From an uncultured Oscillospiraceae bacterium (lineage in GTDB: Bacteria; Bacillota; Clostridia; Oscillospirales; Oscillospiraceae), in the NCBI GenBank assembly GCA_944387095.1, contig CALXDP010000009.1:22323-86322 (forward strand): 64,000 bases of DNA, written 5' to 3'. A program made the translations under genes and the position numbers. Under the pieces are notes generated by a model. That model made no database searches. It had not been told where the DNA came from and saw nothing but the letters and a program-made list of their open reading frames with translations. Of the stretch, positions 46,137 to 55,774 are shown piece after piece (within the stretch, counting starts at the first letter, position 1; the number at the start of each line of letters is the position of its first letter).

Positions 46137-47016
46137 TTCCAACGCAGCGCCCAGATCGGAAAAGCGCCGCCACCCCCTGCGGTGGGTGGCGGCGCTGCTG
46201 GTGCTGCTGGCGGGGGGCTGGTTCTTCCTGCAGTGGCAGCTGTGGGGCATCCAGGTCACGGTTACCCAAGTGCCGGTGACCGGCCTGCCGGAGGCGTTTG
46301 AGGGGCTGCGCATTGTGCAGATCTCCGACCTTCACGGCCATGAGTACGGCCAGGACAGCCGGGAGCTGCTGGAGCTGGTGGCCGGACAGGAGCCCGACCT
46401 CATCGCCGTCACCGGCGACCTCATCGACCGGGAGAGCCAGCTGGCCATGGTGCCCGCCCTGGCCCGGGGGCTGGCGGCCATTGCCCCCACCTACTATGTC
46501 ACAGGCAACCATGAGTGGGCGGTGGGGAACGTGCCCCGGCTGAAGGGGATGCTGGCCGAGTGCGGCGTCACCGTCTTTTCCAATCAGTATACCATCTTGG
46601 AGCGGGATGGGGCCAGCCTGGTGCTGGCGGGCATTGACGACCCCAACGGCTACGCCGACCAGAAGACCCCGGAGGAACTCCATGAAGAAATTCAGGCGGA
46701 GCATGGGGATCCGTGCATGATTCTATTGGCCCACCGCAACGACCGCTTCGATCAGTATGCCGCGGCGGGCTATGACCTGGTGATCTCCGGCCATGGGCAC
46801 GGAGGCATTGTCCGCCTGCCCTTCACCGACGGGCTGCTGGGTACGGACCGGCGATTTTTCCCCACCTGGACGGCGGGGGTTTATACCCTGGGGGACAGCA
46901 CTCTGTTCGTCTCCCGGGGTCTGGGCAACAACACCGTGCCCATTCCCGGATTCCGGCTGTTCAACCGGCCGGATTTGGCGGTGCTGGAGCTGACGGCGCG
47001 GGAGGCCGGGGCATGA
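46123..47016 (+). CDS. Membrane-anchored metallophosphoesterase
   Basis: This 297-residue calcineurin-like protein has an N-terminal membrane anchor (about 20-38). The metal-binding motifs are ISDLHG, TGDLID, GNHEW and SGHGHGG. It resembles YaeI/YkuE-type phosphodiesterases with the active site outside the membrane. The substrate is unknown. It overlaps the helicase gene and the next gene (ATGA). Confidence 0.88.
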   Translation: MTRTDSNAAPRSEKRRHPLRWVAALLVLLAGGWFFLQWQLWGIQVTVTQVPVTGLPEAFEGLRIVQISDLHGHEYGQDSRELLELVAGQEPDLIAVTGDLIDRESQLAMVPALARGLAAIAPTYYVTGNHEWAVGNVPRLKGMLAECGVTVFSNQYTILERDGASLVLAGIDDPNGYADQKTPEELHEEIQAEHGDPCMILLAHRNDRFDQYAAAGYDLVISGHGHGGIVRLPFTDGLLGTDRRFFPTWTAGVYTLGDSTLFVSRGLGNNTVPIPGFRLFNRPDLAVLELTAREAGA

Positions 47017-47576
47017 ACCGGCTGAACCGATTCCGCGCGCCCCTGCCCGCCCCGTCCCTGGGGCGGCGATTTGGCGGTCTGCTGGGGATGCTCCTGGCGG
47101 GAGCGGCTGTGGGCGTACTGGCCAAATGGGCGGACTTTTCCCACCTCCAGCTGCTGGGGGATATGTTCTCCGAGCTGCCCATCTGGATGTTGCTGGGCCT
47201 GCTCATCGCCCGGTTCAGCGGCAGCCCCGGCCGGGCGGCAGCCCATGCCTTTGCCTTTTTCGTGGCCATGATCCCCGCCTATTACCTGGCGGCGGAGTGG
47301 ATGGGCGGCGTCTGGGGAATGGCGTTTGCCTGCGGCTGGGCGGTGGTGGCCTGCCTGTCCCCCCTTGCGGCCTATACGGTGTGGTATGCCTTTGGCCGGG
47401 GGTGGCTGCCGAACCTGCTGTCAGCGGCTGTGGTGGCAGCGGCGGCATTGGCGGATGTGGCGGTGTTCCGCCGTCTCAACGGTCGGGATTTTGTGCTGGC
47501 GGGGCTGTGCGCCCTGTTGGTGTTTGGATGTAAGGCGAGACAGCGCGGCGGGACGGAACGACAGGAAAGAGAATGA
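47013..47576 (+). CDS. Polytopic membrane protein, unknown function
   Basis: This 187-residue protein has about five to six membrane segments and short Arg-rich ends. It overlaps the phosphoesterase by 4 nt. I do not recognise a family. Confidence 0.72.
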   Translation: MNRLNRFRAPLPAPSLGRRFGGLLGMLLAGAAVGVLAKWADFSHLQLLGDMFSELPIWMLLGLLIARFSGSPGRAAAHAFAFFVAMIPAYYLAAEWMGGVWGMAFACGWAVVACLSPLAAYTVWYAFGRGWLPNLLSAAVVAAAALADVAVFRRLNGRDFVLAGLCALLVFGCKARQRGGTERQERE

Positions 47577-47585
47577 AGAAACGCT

Positions 47586-49454
47586 ATGAACTACAACGCC
47601 GGACAATTTGATATCGCGGTGATCGGCGCGGGGCACGCGGGCATCGAGGCGGCCCTGGCCGCCGCCCGCATGGGCCTGCGCGCGGTGTGCTTCACCATCA
47701 ACCTGGACGCGGTGGGCAACATGCCCTGCAACCCGGCCATCGGCGGCACGGGCAAGGGCCATCTGGTGCGGGAGATCGACGCGTTAGGTGGGGAAATGGC
47801 CAGGGCGGCGGACCGGGCCTGCATCCAGTACCGGATGCTCAACCGGGGCAAGGGTCCGGCGGTGTGGTCCCTCCGGGCCCAGGCCGACCGCCGCCGGTAC
47901 CAGGAGGTGATGAAGCACACCCTGGAGCTCCAGGACAACCTGTGGGTGAAACAGGGGGAGGTCACCGAGGTCCTTACGGGAGGGGACGGGGCGGTTTGCG
48001 CCGTGCGCACCGCCACCGGGGCCACCTATGAGGTGAAGGCCGCCATCATCGCCACCGGCACCTATCTGGGGGGGCGCACCATCGTGGGGGAGGTGGAGCG
48101 GGACTCCGGCCCTGACGGCATGGCCGCCTCCCTGTCCCTGACGGACTGCCTGAAAAAGCTGGGGTTGTCCCTGCGCCGGTTCAAGACGGGCACGCCGCCC
48201 AGGGTGAACCGCCGCAGTGTGGACTTCTCTCAGATGGAGCTGCAAGAGGGAGACGGGGACGCGGAGCCCTTCTCCTTCTCCACCCGGCGGCCCCCGGAGA
48301 ACCGGGCGGTGTGCTACCTGACCTACACCAATGAGCGCACCCATGCCGTCATCCGCCGCAACCTGGACCGCTCCCCCCTGTACGACGGCACCATCCAGGG
48401 GGTGGGGCCCCGGTACTGCCCTTCCATCGAGACCAAGATCGTCCGCTTCCCGGATAAGGGCCGGCACCAGCTGTTCATCGAGCCCATGGGCCTGCACACC
48501 GAGGAGCTGTACATCCAGGGCTTCTCCTCCTCCCTGCCCGAGGAGGTGCAGGTGGAGATGCTCCACACCATCCCGGGGCTGGAGCGGGCGGAGATGACCC
48601 GGCCGGCCTACGCCATCGAGTACGACTGCGTGGACCCCACCGAGCTTCTGCCTACCCTGGAGTGCAAAAAAGTGCCCGGCCTGTACGGGGCGGGGCAGTT
48701 CAACGGCTCCTCCGGCTATGAGGAGGCCGCCGCCCAGGGGCTGATCGCCGGCATCAACGCCGCCCTGAAGCTCAAGGGGGAGGAGCCTCTGATCCTCACC
48801 CGGGGGGACGGGTACATCGGGGTGCTCATCGACGACCTGGTGACCAAGGGTACCGACGAGCCCTACCGGATGATGACCTCCCGCACCGAATACCGCCTCA
48901 TCCACCGGCAGGACAACGCCGACCGCCGCCTGACCGCCTACGGCTGCCGGGTGGGGCTGGTGAGCCGGGAGCGGCTGGCCCAGGTGGAGGAGAAGTACGC
49001 CGCCGTGGATCGGGAGGTACGCCGCCTGGACCACGCCGGAGCCCCCCCCTCCTCCGCCCTGGATGAATTACTGGCAGAGAGAGGGGAGCCCCCCTGTCCC
49101 CATGGGGCGCGGCTGGGGGACCTGCTGCGCCGGCCCCGGATAAGCTACGGCGATCTGGCCCCCTTCGACCCGGCGCGGCCCGCCCTTTCCCGGGAAATTG
49201 CCCGGCAGGTGGAGATCTCGGTGAAATACCAGGGGTACATCGACCGGCAAAACCGCCAGGTGGAGGAGATGAAAAAACTGGAGGGCCGGCCCCTCCCCCC
49301 GGATGTGGACTACCAGTCCATCCAGGGCCTGCGGCTGGAGGCCCGGCAGAAGCTGAGCCGGATCCGCCCCCTGAACCTGGGCCAGGCCAGCAGAATTTCC
49401 GGTGTTTCACCGGCTGACCTGGCCGCCCTGATGATCCACCTGGAGCGGGGCTGA
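47586..49454 (+). CDS. mnmG: tRNA U34 modification enzyme MnmG
   Basis: This 622-residue FAD enzyme works with MnmE to make the (carboxymethyl)aminomethyl group at U34. The dinucleotide motif [17 protein letters not shown] is at the N-terminus. [23 protein letters not shown] and the conserved C-terminal domain ([14 protein letters not shown]) are present. Its usual partner mnmE is not in the window. The start is 10 bp after the preceding gene. Confidence 0.96.
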   Translation: MNYNAGQFDIAVIGAGHAGIEAALAAARMGLRAVCFTINLDAVGNMPCNPAIGGTGKGHLVREIDALGGEMARAADRACIQYRMLNRGKGPAVWSLRAQADRRRYQEVMKHTLELQDNLWVKQGEVTEVLTGGDGAVCAVRTATGATYEVKAAIIATGTYLGGRTIVGEVERDSGPDGMAASLSLTDCLKKLGLSLRRFKTGTPPRVNRRSVDFSQMELQEGDGDAEPFSFSTRRPPENRAVCYLTYTNERTHAVIRRNLDRSPLYDGTIQGVGPRYCPSIETKIVRFPDKGRHQLFIEPMGLHTEELYIQGFSSSLPEEVQVEMLHTIPGLERAEMTRPAYAIEYDCVDPTELLPTLECKKVPGLYGAGQFNGSSGYEEAAAQGLIAGINAALKLKGEEPLILTRGDGYIGVLIDDLVTKGTDEPYRMMTSRTEYRLIHRQDNADRRLTAYGCRVGLVSRERLAQVEEKYAAVDREVRRLDHAGAPPSSALDELLAERGEPPCPHGARLGDLLRRPRISYGDLAPFDPARPALSREIARQVEISVKYQGYIDRQNRQVEEMKKLEGRPLPPDVDYQSIQGLRLEARQKLSRIRPLNLGQASRISGVSPADLAALMIHLERG

Positions 49455-49519
49455 CGCGGGGGGCCGCGGGAAGGAGAACCATCTGATCCCTGAGGGATCT
49501 TGAAGGAGAGAGATTGCCA

Positions 49520-50851
49520 ATGAGACGAATGCTGGCCATTGTGGCCTGTAAGCTGCTGCGCTTGGCGGGCAAGCTGCTGGGCCGGGGCAGTTCCCTGCCT
49601 GGGCAGATCGCCCTGAAGCTCTGTCCCGACGTGTTGGGCCGGGTCAAGCTGCCCGGCCACATCATCGCGGTCACCGGCTCCAACGGGAAGACCTCCACGG
49701 TGGAGATGATCGCCGCCATCCTGGCCGATGACGGCCGGCGGGTGGTGTATAACAAGGAGGGCTCCAACCAGATTGAGGGGGTGGCTACCCTGATCCTGTC
49801 CCACTGTACCCTGGGAGGCAGGATGCGGGGGGACGTGCTGCTGCTGGAGAGCGACGAGCGGTACGCCCGCCACACCTTCCGCTGGTTCCACCCCACCCAT
49901 TTCGTCATCACCAACCTCTACCGGGATCAGCTCACCCGGAACGGCCACCCCCAGTGGGTGTACGAGTCCATCCTGCCCGCCATCCACCCGGAGGAGACCC
50001 TGGTGCTCAACGCCGACGACCCTCTGGTGGCCTGTTTTGCCCGGGGTCATGACCCGGAAAAGGTGAAGTGGTTCGGTCTGGAGGAGTGCCCGGTGAGCAC
50101 CAAGGAGCACCACGGGGTCTATGACGACGGGCTGCGCTGCCCGGTGTGTGGCGGGAGGATGGAGTACTCCTGCTACCACTACGCCCACATCGGCCACTAC
50201 CGCTGCCCGGCCTGCGGCCACCAGCGCCCCCAGCCGGACTTTGCCGCCACCAGCCTGGATCTGGCCGGGGGCAGGCTGACCATCAACGGGGAGACCCAGA
50301 TCGATCTGGCCTTCCGCAGCATCTACAACGTGTATAACATCCTGGCCGCCTGGTCGGCGTGCGCCCTGTGCGGGGTGGACCAGACGGTGATGGCGGGGGT
50401 TATCAACAACTACCTGCTGAAGAACGGCCGGATGGTCACCTTCACCCTGGGGAAGCACAAGGGCACCCTGCTCACCTCCAAGCACGAGAACTCGGTGGCC
50501 TACGACACCAACCTGGCCTACATCGAGGGCCGGGAGGAGCCCTGCGAGGTGATGGTGATTGTGGACGCGGTGAGCCGCAAGTACTTCACCGGGGAGACCA
50601 GCTGGCTGTGGGACATCGACTTTGACCGCCTGGCCTGCCCGCATGTGCGCCGGGTGTGGCTGTGCGGCCGGTATGGCAACGACCTGGCCCTGCGCTTTGA
50701 CTACTCCCAGGTGCCCCAGGACAAGCTGACCCTCCAGCCGGACATCAACCGTGCGGCGGAGGAGCTGAAAATGGAGGGCGACCTGCCGTTGTACGTGGTC
50801 ACCTGCTTCTCCGACCGGGACAAGCTGCTGAACCTGACCCAGCGGGATTGA
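49520..50851 (+). CDS. murT: MurT-like Mur ligase (lipid II amidotransferase subunit)
   Basis: This 443-residue protein has the Mur ligase P-loop GSNGKTS (residues 53-59). The MurT-specific zinc ribbon has CPVC (207 and 210) and CPAC (229 and 232), and a C-terminal DUF1727 domain follows. With GatD, MurT amidates the D-Glu of lipid II in S. aureus. The ATG at 49520 follows AAGGAGAG. The partner gene is next, 14 bp away, but lacks catalytic residues (see findings). Confidence 0.9.
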   Translation: MRRMLAIVACKLLRLAGKLLGRGSSLPGQIALKLCPDVLGRVKLPGHIIAVTGSNGKTSTVEMIAAILADDGRRVVYNKEGSNQIEGVATLILSHCTLGGRMRGDVLLLESDERYARHTFRWFHPTHFVITNLYRDQLTRNGHPQWVYESILPAIHPEETLVLNADDPLVACFARGHDPEKVKWFGLEECPVSTKEHHGVYDDGLRCPVCGGRMEYSCYHYAHIGHYRCPACGHQRPQPDFAATSLDLAGGRLTINGETQIDLAFRSIYNVYNILAAWSACALCGVDQTVMAGVINNYLLKNGRMVTFTLGKHKGTLLTSKHENSVAYDTNLAYIEGREEPCEVMVIVDAVSRKYFTGETSWLWDIDFDRLACPHVRRVWLCGRYGNDLALRFDYSQVPQDKLTLQPDINRAAEELKMEGDLPLYVVTCFSDRDKLLNLTQRD

Positions 50852-50865
50852 GGGGGAAACGGAAC

Positions 50866-51597
50866 ATGGAACTGACCATTCTGCATCTCTATCCGGACTG
50901 CATGTCCCTGTACGGGGAGTACGCAAACGTAGCGGTGCTCCGGCGACATCTGGAGGCCGCGGGGGTATGTGTCACGGTGCGCGCCGCCGGGCTGGACGAT
51001 ACCCCGGACTTTGACCAGGTGGGCTTCGTCTACATGGGGGCGGGCACCGAGCGGGGGCAGAAATGGGCCCTGACCGCCCTGACTCCCCACGCCCAGGGGC
51101 TGAGAGACCTGCTGGAGGCTGGCACGCCCGCCCTGTTCACCGGAAACGCCATGGAACTGCTGGGGCAAAGCGTCACCGACCAGTCGGGCAAGGTTTGGCC
51201 CTGCCTGGGCCTGGCGGACTTTGCTACCGTGGAGACGGACCAGCGGGCCCCGGAGGACGTGGTCGCCCACACCACCCTGTGGGACGAGCCCGCCGTGGGC
51301 TTTATGAACAAGTGCTCCCACACCACTGGGGTGGCCAGCCCCCTCTTTGACCGCCTCACTTTAGGAGAGGGCAACGAGGGGGAGAAGGGGCCGGAGGGCT
51401 ATATGTCCGGGAACCTCTTCGCCACCCATCTCGTCGGTCCGGTGCTGGTGAAGAACCCGGCCTTCACCCGGCTGCTGGTCACCCGGATGTTCCAGCATGA
51501 GGGCTGGACTCTGCCCGAGACGCTGCCGGTGCTGCCCCATGAGGAGGAGGCCTACCAGGTCACCCTTCGGGAGCTGTCCCGGCGCTCGGGTAACTGA
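50866..51597 (+). CDS. GatD-like glutamine amidotransferase, catalytic residues missing
   Basis: This 243-residue protein aligns along its length with GatD of S. aureus (MELTILHLYPDCMSLYGEYAN to the N-terminal strand and so on). At the nucleophile position, where GatD has ICGGYQFLG, it reads TGNAMELLG, with Gly93 in place of Cys. The catalytic His region YLHGP reads HLVGP, so Val190 replaces His. The GFENH motif is GFMNK. Position after murT supports a MurT partner. Glutaminase activity is unlikely as read. Confidence 0.85.
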   Translation: MELTILHLYPDCMSLYGEYANVAVLRRHLEAAGVCVTVRAAGLDDTPDFDQVGFVYMGAGTERGQKWALTALTPHAQGLRDLLEAGTPALFTGNAMELLGQSVTDQSGKVWPCLGLADFATVETDQRAPEDVVAHTTLWDEPAVGFMNKCSHTTGVASPLFDRLTLGEGNEGEKGPEGYMSGNLFATHLVGPVLVKNPAFTRLLVTRMFQHEGWTLPETLPVLPHEEEAYQVTLRELSRRSGN

Positions 51598-51696
51598 AAC
51601 GCAACCGGAACGTTACATTGTGAAACGCCAACTGGCTGGTCAGACGGTCCGGATTGGCCTAAGCTGGAACCATCCAAACAGACGAGGTGACAGTCT

Positions 51697-52155
51697 ATGA
51701 GTATGGGAAGTAAGCTGGCCCAGGCCAGACGGAAAAACAACCTGACCCAGGAGCAGCTGGCGGAGCGGCTGGGGGTCACCCGGCAGGCGGTGAGCCGCTG
51801 GGAGTCGGACACCGCCTATCCGGAGACGGATAAGATCGTGCGCATGAGCCAGCTGCTGGGGGTGAGCTGCGACTGGTTGCTTCGGGACGGAGAAGAGGCT
51901 TCTGACCCGTCCGGCAGGGAGGCACCTGCCCTGGTCACTCGCCTGCTGGCGCAGGCGGTGGGCCGGAGGGTGCGGCTGGCCCTCTATGAGAACGAAAACG
52001 CGCCGGCCAGTGACTGGTGCGTCATCCGGGAGTTTGACGGCGCCTGGGCGGATGTGGAGTTCGTCAGGGAGAAGAAGGGCCAGCGGGGGAGCCAGCTCAT
52101 CCCGGTGTCCTCCATCCGCTCCATCACCTTTTTGAAGGAAGGGGAGGATGGGTAA
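51697..52155 (+). CDS. XRE-family regulator
   Basis: This 152-residue protein has an N-terminal helix-turn-helix (about 5-60, LTQEQLAERLGVTRQAVSRWESDTAYPET). The C-terminal domain (about 75-150) has VRLALYENENAPASDWCVIREFDGAWADVEFV-type strands, which is not a family I recognise. The strand pattern VTLALY in the next gene resembles VRLALY here, so the two may share a domain. GAGGTGA precedes the ATG. Confidence 0.8.
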   Translation: MSMGSKLAQARRKNNLTQEQLAERLGVTRQAVSRWESDTAYPETDKIVRMSQLLGVSCDWLLRDGEEASDPSGREAPALVTRLLAQAVGRRVRLALYENENAPASDWCVIREFDGAWADVEFVREKKGQRGSQLIPVSSIRSITFLKEGEDG

Positions 52156-52478
52156 TGGACGTTATGGCAGTCTTTGGCTTTTTCGCCTTTCTCATGGTGA
52201 TCTTTCTGTGGAGCAAGGTGCAGCGGCTGGAGCGGCTGCTCCGGGAGAACGGCATCCGCCCAGTGGGGGCCAAGGATCTGGCCCGCCGCCTGGCGGGGAT
52301 GACGGGACAGACCGTCACCCTGGCCCTGTACGGGGACGACTGGGATATGACCGGGCTGGTCTGCCGTGTGCTGGACACCGATGAGGAGTGGGCCCTGGTG
52401 CGGGCCGACGAGGGGAAGAAAAAGGAGCGGGAGATGCTCCTCCGCCTGGACAGCGTGAAGAGCGTCAAGGAGGCGTAA
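52155..52478 (+). CDS. Small membrane-anchored protein, partner of the XRE gene
   Basis: This 107-residue protein has one N-terminal membrane segment (about 3-20) followed by a cytoplasmic domain. The segment TVTLALYGDDWDMTGLVCRVLDTDEEWALVRADE resembles the C-terminal domain of the preceding regulator. It starts one base after the XRE stop begins, indicating coupling. It may sequester or sense for the regulator; this is inference. Confidence 0.7.
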   Translation: MDVMAVFGFFAFLMVIFLWSKVQRLERLLRENGIRPVGAKDLARRLAGMTGQTVTLALYGDDWDMTGLVCRVLDTDEEWALVRADEGKKKEREMLLRLDSVKSVKEA

Positions 52479-52506
52479 TCCCGACGACTTGGAGCAAGGA
52501 GAGAGC

Positions 52507-53454
52507 ATGATGAGTGAGCAGTGGCTGGAGGTCACCCTGCCCGTGCCGGCGGGGGAGCTGGACCGGGTGTGCGACGCCCTCACCGCCAACGGTATGACCG
52601 GGCTGGTGGTGGAGGAGGAGGGGGAGTTCCTCCGCTTCCTGGAGCAGAACCGGCAGTACTGGGACTATGTGGACGAGGATCTGGCCCAGCATATGAAGGG
52701 GGCCAGCCGGGTGAAGTTCTATGTGCCGGACAATGAGGAGGGGCGGCGGCAGCTGCGGGTCTACCTGGCCGGTCTGGAGGGGTACGAGCCTCAGACCGTC
52801 TACCTCCGGGAGGAGGACTGGGCCACCTCCTGGCAGAAGTACTACCAGCCCATCCCGGTGGGGAAGCGCATCTACATCGTGCCGGAATGGATGCGCGGCC
52901 AGCCAGTGCCCGATGGTCGGGCGCCGCTGTACCTGAACCCCGGCCTCACCTTCGGCACCGGCTCCCACGCCACCACCCAGCTGTGCCTGGAGTTGCTGGA
53001 GGAGGCGATCCGGCCCGGCTGCCAGGTGCTGGACCTGGGGTGTGGCTCGGGCATTCTGGCCATCGCCGCCCTGGCCCTGGGGGCGGAGCACGCCGACGGG
53101 GTGGACATCGACCCCAAGGCGGTGGACGTGGCCTATGAGAACGCCGCCATGAACGGCATTGGGCCCGGCCGCCTGACGGTTTACGCAGGCAATGTGCTGG
53201 GGGATGAGAAGCTGGCGGCCAAGCTGGGGCCGGGACAAAACCAGGTGGTACTGGCCAACATCGTGGCCGACGTCATCATCCCCCTGTCCGCCGGAGTGGA
53301 GCGGTTTTTGGCCCCGGATGGGGTGTTCCTGGCCTCCGGCGTCATCGACACCCGGGCGGACGAGGTGGAGGCGGCCATCCGGGCCAACGGCCTTGCCGTC
53401 ACCCGGCGGCTGGAGCGGGCCGGCTGGTGCGCCTTCCGGGCAGAGCGGCCGTGA
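52507..53454 (+). CDS. prmA: Ribosomal protein L11 methyltransferase
   Basis: This 315-residue enzyme trimethylates L11. The L11-recognition domain is followed by GLTFGTGSHATTQLCL, the SAM motif DLGCGSGILAIAAL and the NIVADVII catalytic-site motif. ATGs at 52507 and 52510 share the AAGGAGAG ribosome binding site. The next gene overlaps its stop (GTGA). Confidence 0.94.
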   Translation: MMSEQWLEVTLPVPAGELDRVCDALTANGMTGLVVEEEGEFLRFLEQNRQYWDYVDEDLAQHMKGASRVKFYVPDNEEGRRQLRVYLAGLEGYEPQTVYLREEDWATSWQKYYQPIPVGKRIYIVPEWMRGQPVPDGRAPLYLNPGLTFGTGSHATTQLCLELLEEAIRPGCQVLDLGCGSGILAIAALALGAEHADGVDIDPKAVDVAYENAAMNGIGPGRLTVYAGNVLGDEKLAAKLGPGQNQVVLANIVADVIIPLSAGVERFLAPDGVFLASGVIDTRADEVEAAIRANGLAVTRRLERAGWCAFRAERP

Positions 53455-53966
53455 AGCGGTTGATCCTGATTGGCGGACCCATGGGGGTGGGCAAGACCAC
53501 GGTGGGCCGGGCCCTGCAAAACCTGCTCCCCGGCAGCGTCTTTCTGGACGGGGACTGGTGCTGGGATGCCCATCCCTTCACGGTCACAGAGGAGACGAAG
53601 GCCATGGTGCTGGAGAATATCCGGTTTCTGCTGGGACAGTTCCTCCGGTGTTCCGCCTATGAGACGGTGATCTTCTGCTGGGTGATGCACCGGCAGGAAA
53701 TTCTAGACGCGGTTCTGTCTGGGCTGGATCTGAAAGGGGTTCGCGTGGGGGCCTTTTCCCTGTGGGCGGATTCGGAGCAGCTGGCCCGGCGCCTGGAGCG
53801 GGAGATTGCCGCGGGACTGCGCGGGGCGGATGTGGTGGAGCGCAGCCTGGCCTATCTGCCCAGCTATGACGAACTGAGCGCCGAAAAGATAGATACCACC
53901 CGGCTTTCGCCGGAAGAGACGGCCAGGGTCCTGCTGAACTGGCTGATCGGAGCGGACGAAACGTGA
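53451..53966 (+). CDS. P-loop nucleotide kinase-like protein
   Basis: This 171-residue protein has Walker A GGPMGVGKTT (residues 8-17) and a lid-like Arg-rich region (ARRLEREIAAGLRG). It resembles shikimate/gluconate-kinase-type AAA_33 proteins. FLDGDWCW is in the usual acceptor position. Substrate unknown. The GTG at 53451 overlaps the prmA stop. Confidence 0.78.
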   Translation: MKRLILIGGPMGVGKTTVGRALQNLLPGSVFLDGDWCWDAHPFTVTEETKAMVLENIRFLLGQFLRCSAYETVIFCWVMHRQEILDAVLSGLDLKGVRVGAFSLWADSEQLARRLEREIAAGLRGADVVERSLAYLPSYDELSAEKIDTTRLSPEETARVLLNWLIGADET

Positions 53967-54000
53967 CGGGAGAAAAGATAGAAAATTTCCCGTTTTTCTC

Positions 54001-54029
54001 TTGTTTCCTGGGTAAAACAATGATAGTAT
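54001..54029 (+). promoter_or_regulatory. Promoter of ptb-like gene
   Basis: TTGTTT (54001-54006), a 17-nt spacer and TAGTAT (54024-54029) in an AT-rich gap. Confidence 0.6.
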
Positions 54030-54095
54030 GTTGCCATGGATCAAATTTGGCGCGGCGGATCGTATCCCCGCCACAACAGATGGGAGAGATCAATT

Positions 54096-55040
54096 ATGGC
54101 ACAGAGAACCTTTGAGAATATCGTGGAGAAGGCAAAGAACGCCGGGGTGAAAAACCGGGTTGTCATTGCCGGTGCGGATGCGGAGAACATCCTGCTGGGG
54201 ACCTTTGAGGCCCAGGACGCCGGATTTGCCACCCCCGTGCTGGTGGGCCAGGCCTCCAAGATCCTGCCCATGCTGGACCGGCTGGGGCTGAAGGATAAGC
54301 CCTATCGCCTGGTGGAGACCTATCCCGGGGACAATGTCACCCAGGTGGCCATCGAGCTGATCAACAAGGGAGAGGGAGACATCCTGATGAGGGGCAACGT
54401 GCAGACCCGGGAGTTCCTCATGCCGGTACTGGACCGGCGAAACGCCCTGCGCACCGACCGCCTGCTCACCCACATCGACCTGGTATCCATGCCGGAGCAT
54501 GAGAAGCTCATCGCCATCGGCGACGTCACCGTCACCATCGAGCCCAACCAGAATCAGAAGAAGCAGATCATCCGCAATCTGGTGGACGCCCTGCGCTACG
54601 TGGAGGACGAGAAGCCCAACATCGCCCTGCTGGCCCTGGTGGAGCAGCCCAGCTTCCACATGAAGGACACCATCCAGGCCTACGAGCTGGTGCAGGAGCA
54701 CCACCGCGCCCCCATCGCCGACTGCGAGCTGGTAGGGCCCATCTCCTACGACCTGATTCTCTCCAAGGAGGCGGCCCGGCTCAAGGGCTATCAGAACCCC
54801 CTGTGCGGGGAGTTCGACGGCATCGTGGCCCCCTCCCTGCTGGCGGGCAACCTGATCGTCAAATGCTGGCAGATGCACGCCGGGGCCCGCACCTGCGGCG
54901 TGCTGGTGGGCGCCCGGATCCCCATCGCCCTGACCTCCCGCAGCGATGACAAAGAGGTGTCCTTCCTGTCCCTGGCCTTCTGCACCATGCTGCCCAAGGG
55001 GGCCTTTTCCGACGAGGCGCAGGCGAAAGAACAGGACTGA
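54096..55040 (+). CDS. Phosphate butyryltransferase-like acyltransferase
   Basis: This 314-residue protein of the Pta/Ptb family interconverts acyl-CoA and acyl phosphate. The family pattern VLVGQASKI, DILMRGNVQT, LLTHIDLVSMP and a C-terminal GVLVGARIPIALTSRSD is present. It resembles Ptb (butyryl) more than Pta in length and in this C-terminal motif. No buk or ack gene is adjacent. Butyrate production fits the inferred Oscillospiraceae origin, but substrate is not settled. Start follows GGGAGAG. Confidence 0.85.
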   Translation: MAQRTFENIVEKAKNAGVKNRVVIAGADAENILLGTFEAQDAGFATPVLVGQASKILPMLDRLGLKDKPYRLVETYPGDNVTQVAIELINKGEGDILMRGNVQTREFLMPVLDRRNALRTDRLLTHIDLVSMPEHEKLIAIGDVTVTIEPNQNQKKQIIRNLVDALRYVEDEKPNIALLALVEQPSFHMKDTIQAYELVQEHHRAPIADCELVGPISYDLILSKEAARLKGYQNPLCGEFDGIVAPSLLAGNLIVKCWQMHAGARTCGVLVGARIPIALTSRSDDKEVSFLSLAFCTMLPKGAFSDEAQAKEQD

Positions 55041-55066
55041 GCGTTTTGAACGGAGGGGAAGTTGCC

Positions 55067-55213
55067 ATGAGAAAAGGACTGTCTGTCAGCGTGTTCGTTT
55101 TGGGGGTGGCCATGACCTGCGCCAGCATCGCCGTGATGACCCTGGGCGCGGTGGGCATGGGTACGGCACGGCCCCGGCGGGGCGGTTTTTCCGGCCTTTC
55201 CCGGAAGGCCTGA
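55067..55213 (+). CDS. Small membrane peptide (48 residues)
   Basis: A short gene begins MRKGLSVSVFVLGVAMTCAS after a strong CGGAGGGGA ribosome binding site, 26 bp past the ptb-like gene. It has one hydrophobic helix (about 5-30) and a basic Arg/Gly end. The last third contains a GC hairpin followed by five Ts, which could end the ptb transcript. Confidence 0.6.
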   Translation: MRKGLSVSVFVLGVAMTCASIAVMTLGAVGMGTARPRRGGFSGLSRKA

Positions 55214-55234
55214 TTGGGGACAGGGAAGCTCCCT

Positions 55235-55774
55235 ATGAATGTCTTTCGGGAAGGAAAAAGCCCAGGAGAAATTATTGAGGAATATTATCAGAAGTTCCGG
55301 TATGACTGCCTCCATATCGCGTTTTCGATATTAAAAGATCAGGAGCGGGCAGAAGATGCGGTGCATGATGCATTTGAAGCTGCGTTAAAACATAAAATTC
55401 AATATTCTGCCCTGTTGCCCGAAAACTTCCGCAAACTGATTCTTGTGATCGTAAAAAATAAATGCTTAGATATGCTGCGGCGGAATAAACGAGAACTTCC
55501 GATGGAAGGTTGGATGCCGCGGGAGAGCGATATCGAAAACGATGTGGAAGAACAGGCGATAAAAGGCGCAGAAATCCAGCGTATGATCAGATGTGTTGAA
55601 ACGCTTGATGAAAAAAGCAGAAAAATTTTGATGTTGCGCTTTGTGACGAATTTATCCTATCGGGAGATTGCGGCGGTCATGGATATGAGGGAGAAAACGG
55701 TGGAAGTAAGGATTACCCGCGCAAAAAAGAAAATCCGAGCCTTGATGGATGGGGAAAAGCAAGATGAAAGATAA
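55235..55774 (+). CDS. ECF-type sigma factor, lower-GC cassette
   Basis: This 179-residue protein has sigma region 2 (about 13-80, LKDQERAEDAVHDAFEAAL). Region 4 (about 115-170) has a helix-turn-helix LSYREIAAVMDMREKTVEVRITRAKKKIR. Codons are AT-richer than in the neighbours. The next gene overlaps it by 11 nt and looks like its anti-sigma factor. The ATG at 55235 follows GGGAAG. Confidence 0.9.
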   Translation: MNVFREGKSPGEIIEEYYQKFRYDCLHIAFSILKDQERAEDAVHDAFEAALKHKIQYSALLPENFRKLILVIVKNKCLDMLRRNKRELPMEGWMPRESDIENDVEEQAIKGAEIQRMIRCVETLDEKSRKILMLRFVTNLSYREIAAVMDMREKTVEVRITRAKKKIRALMDGEKQDER

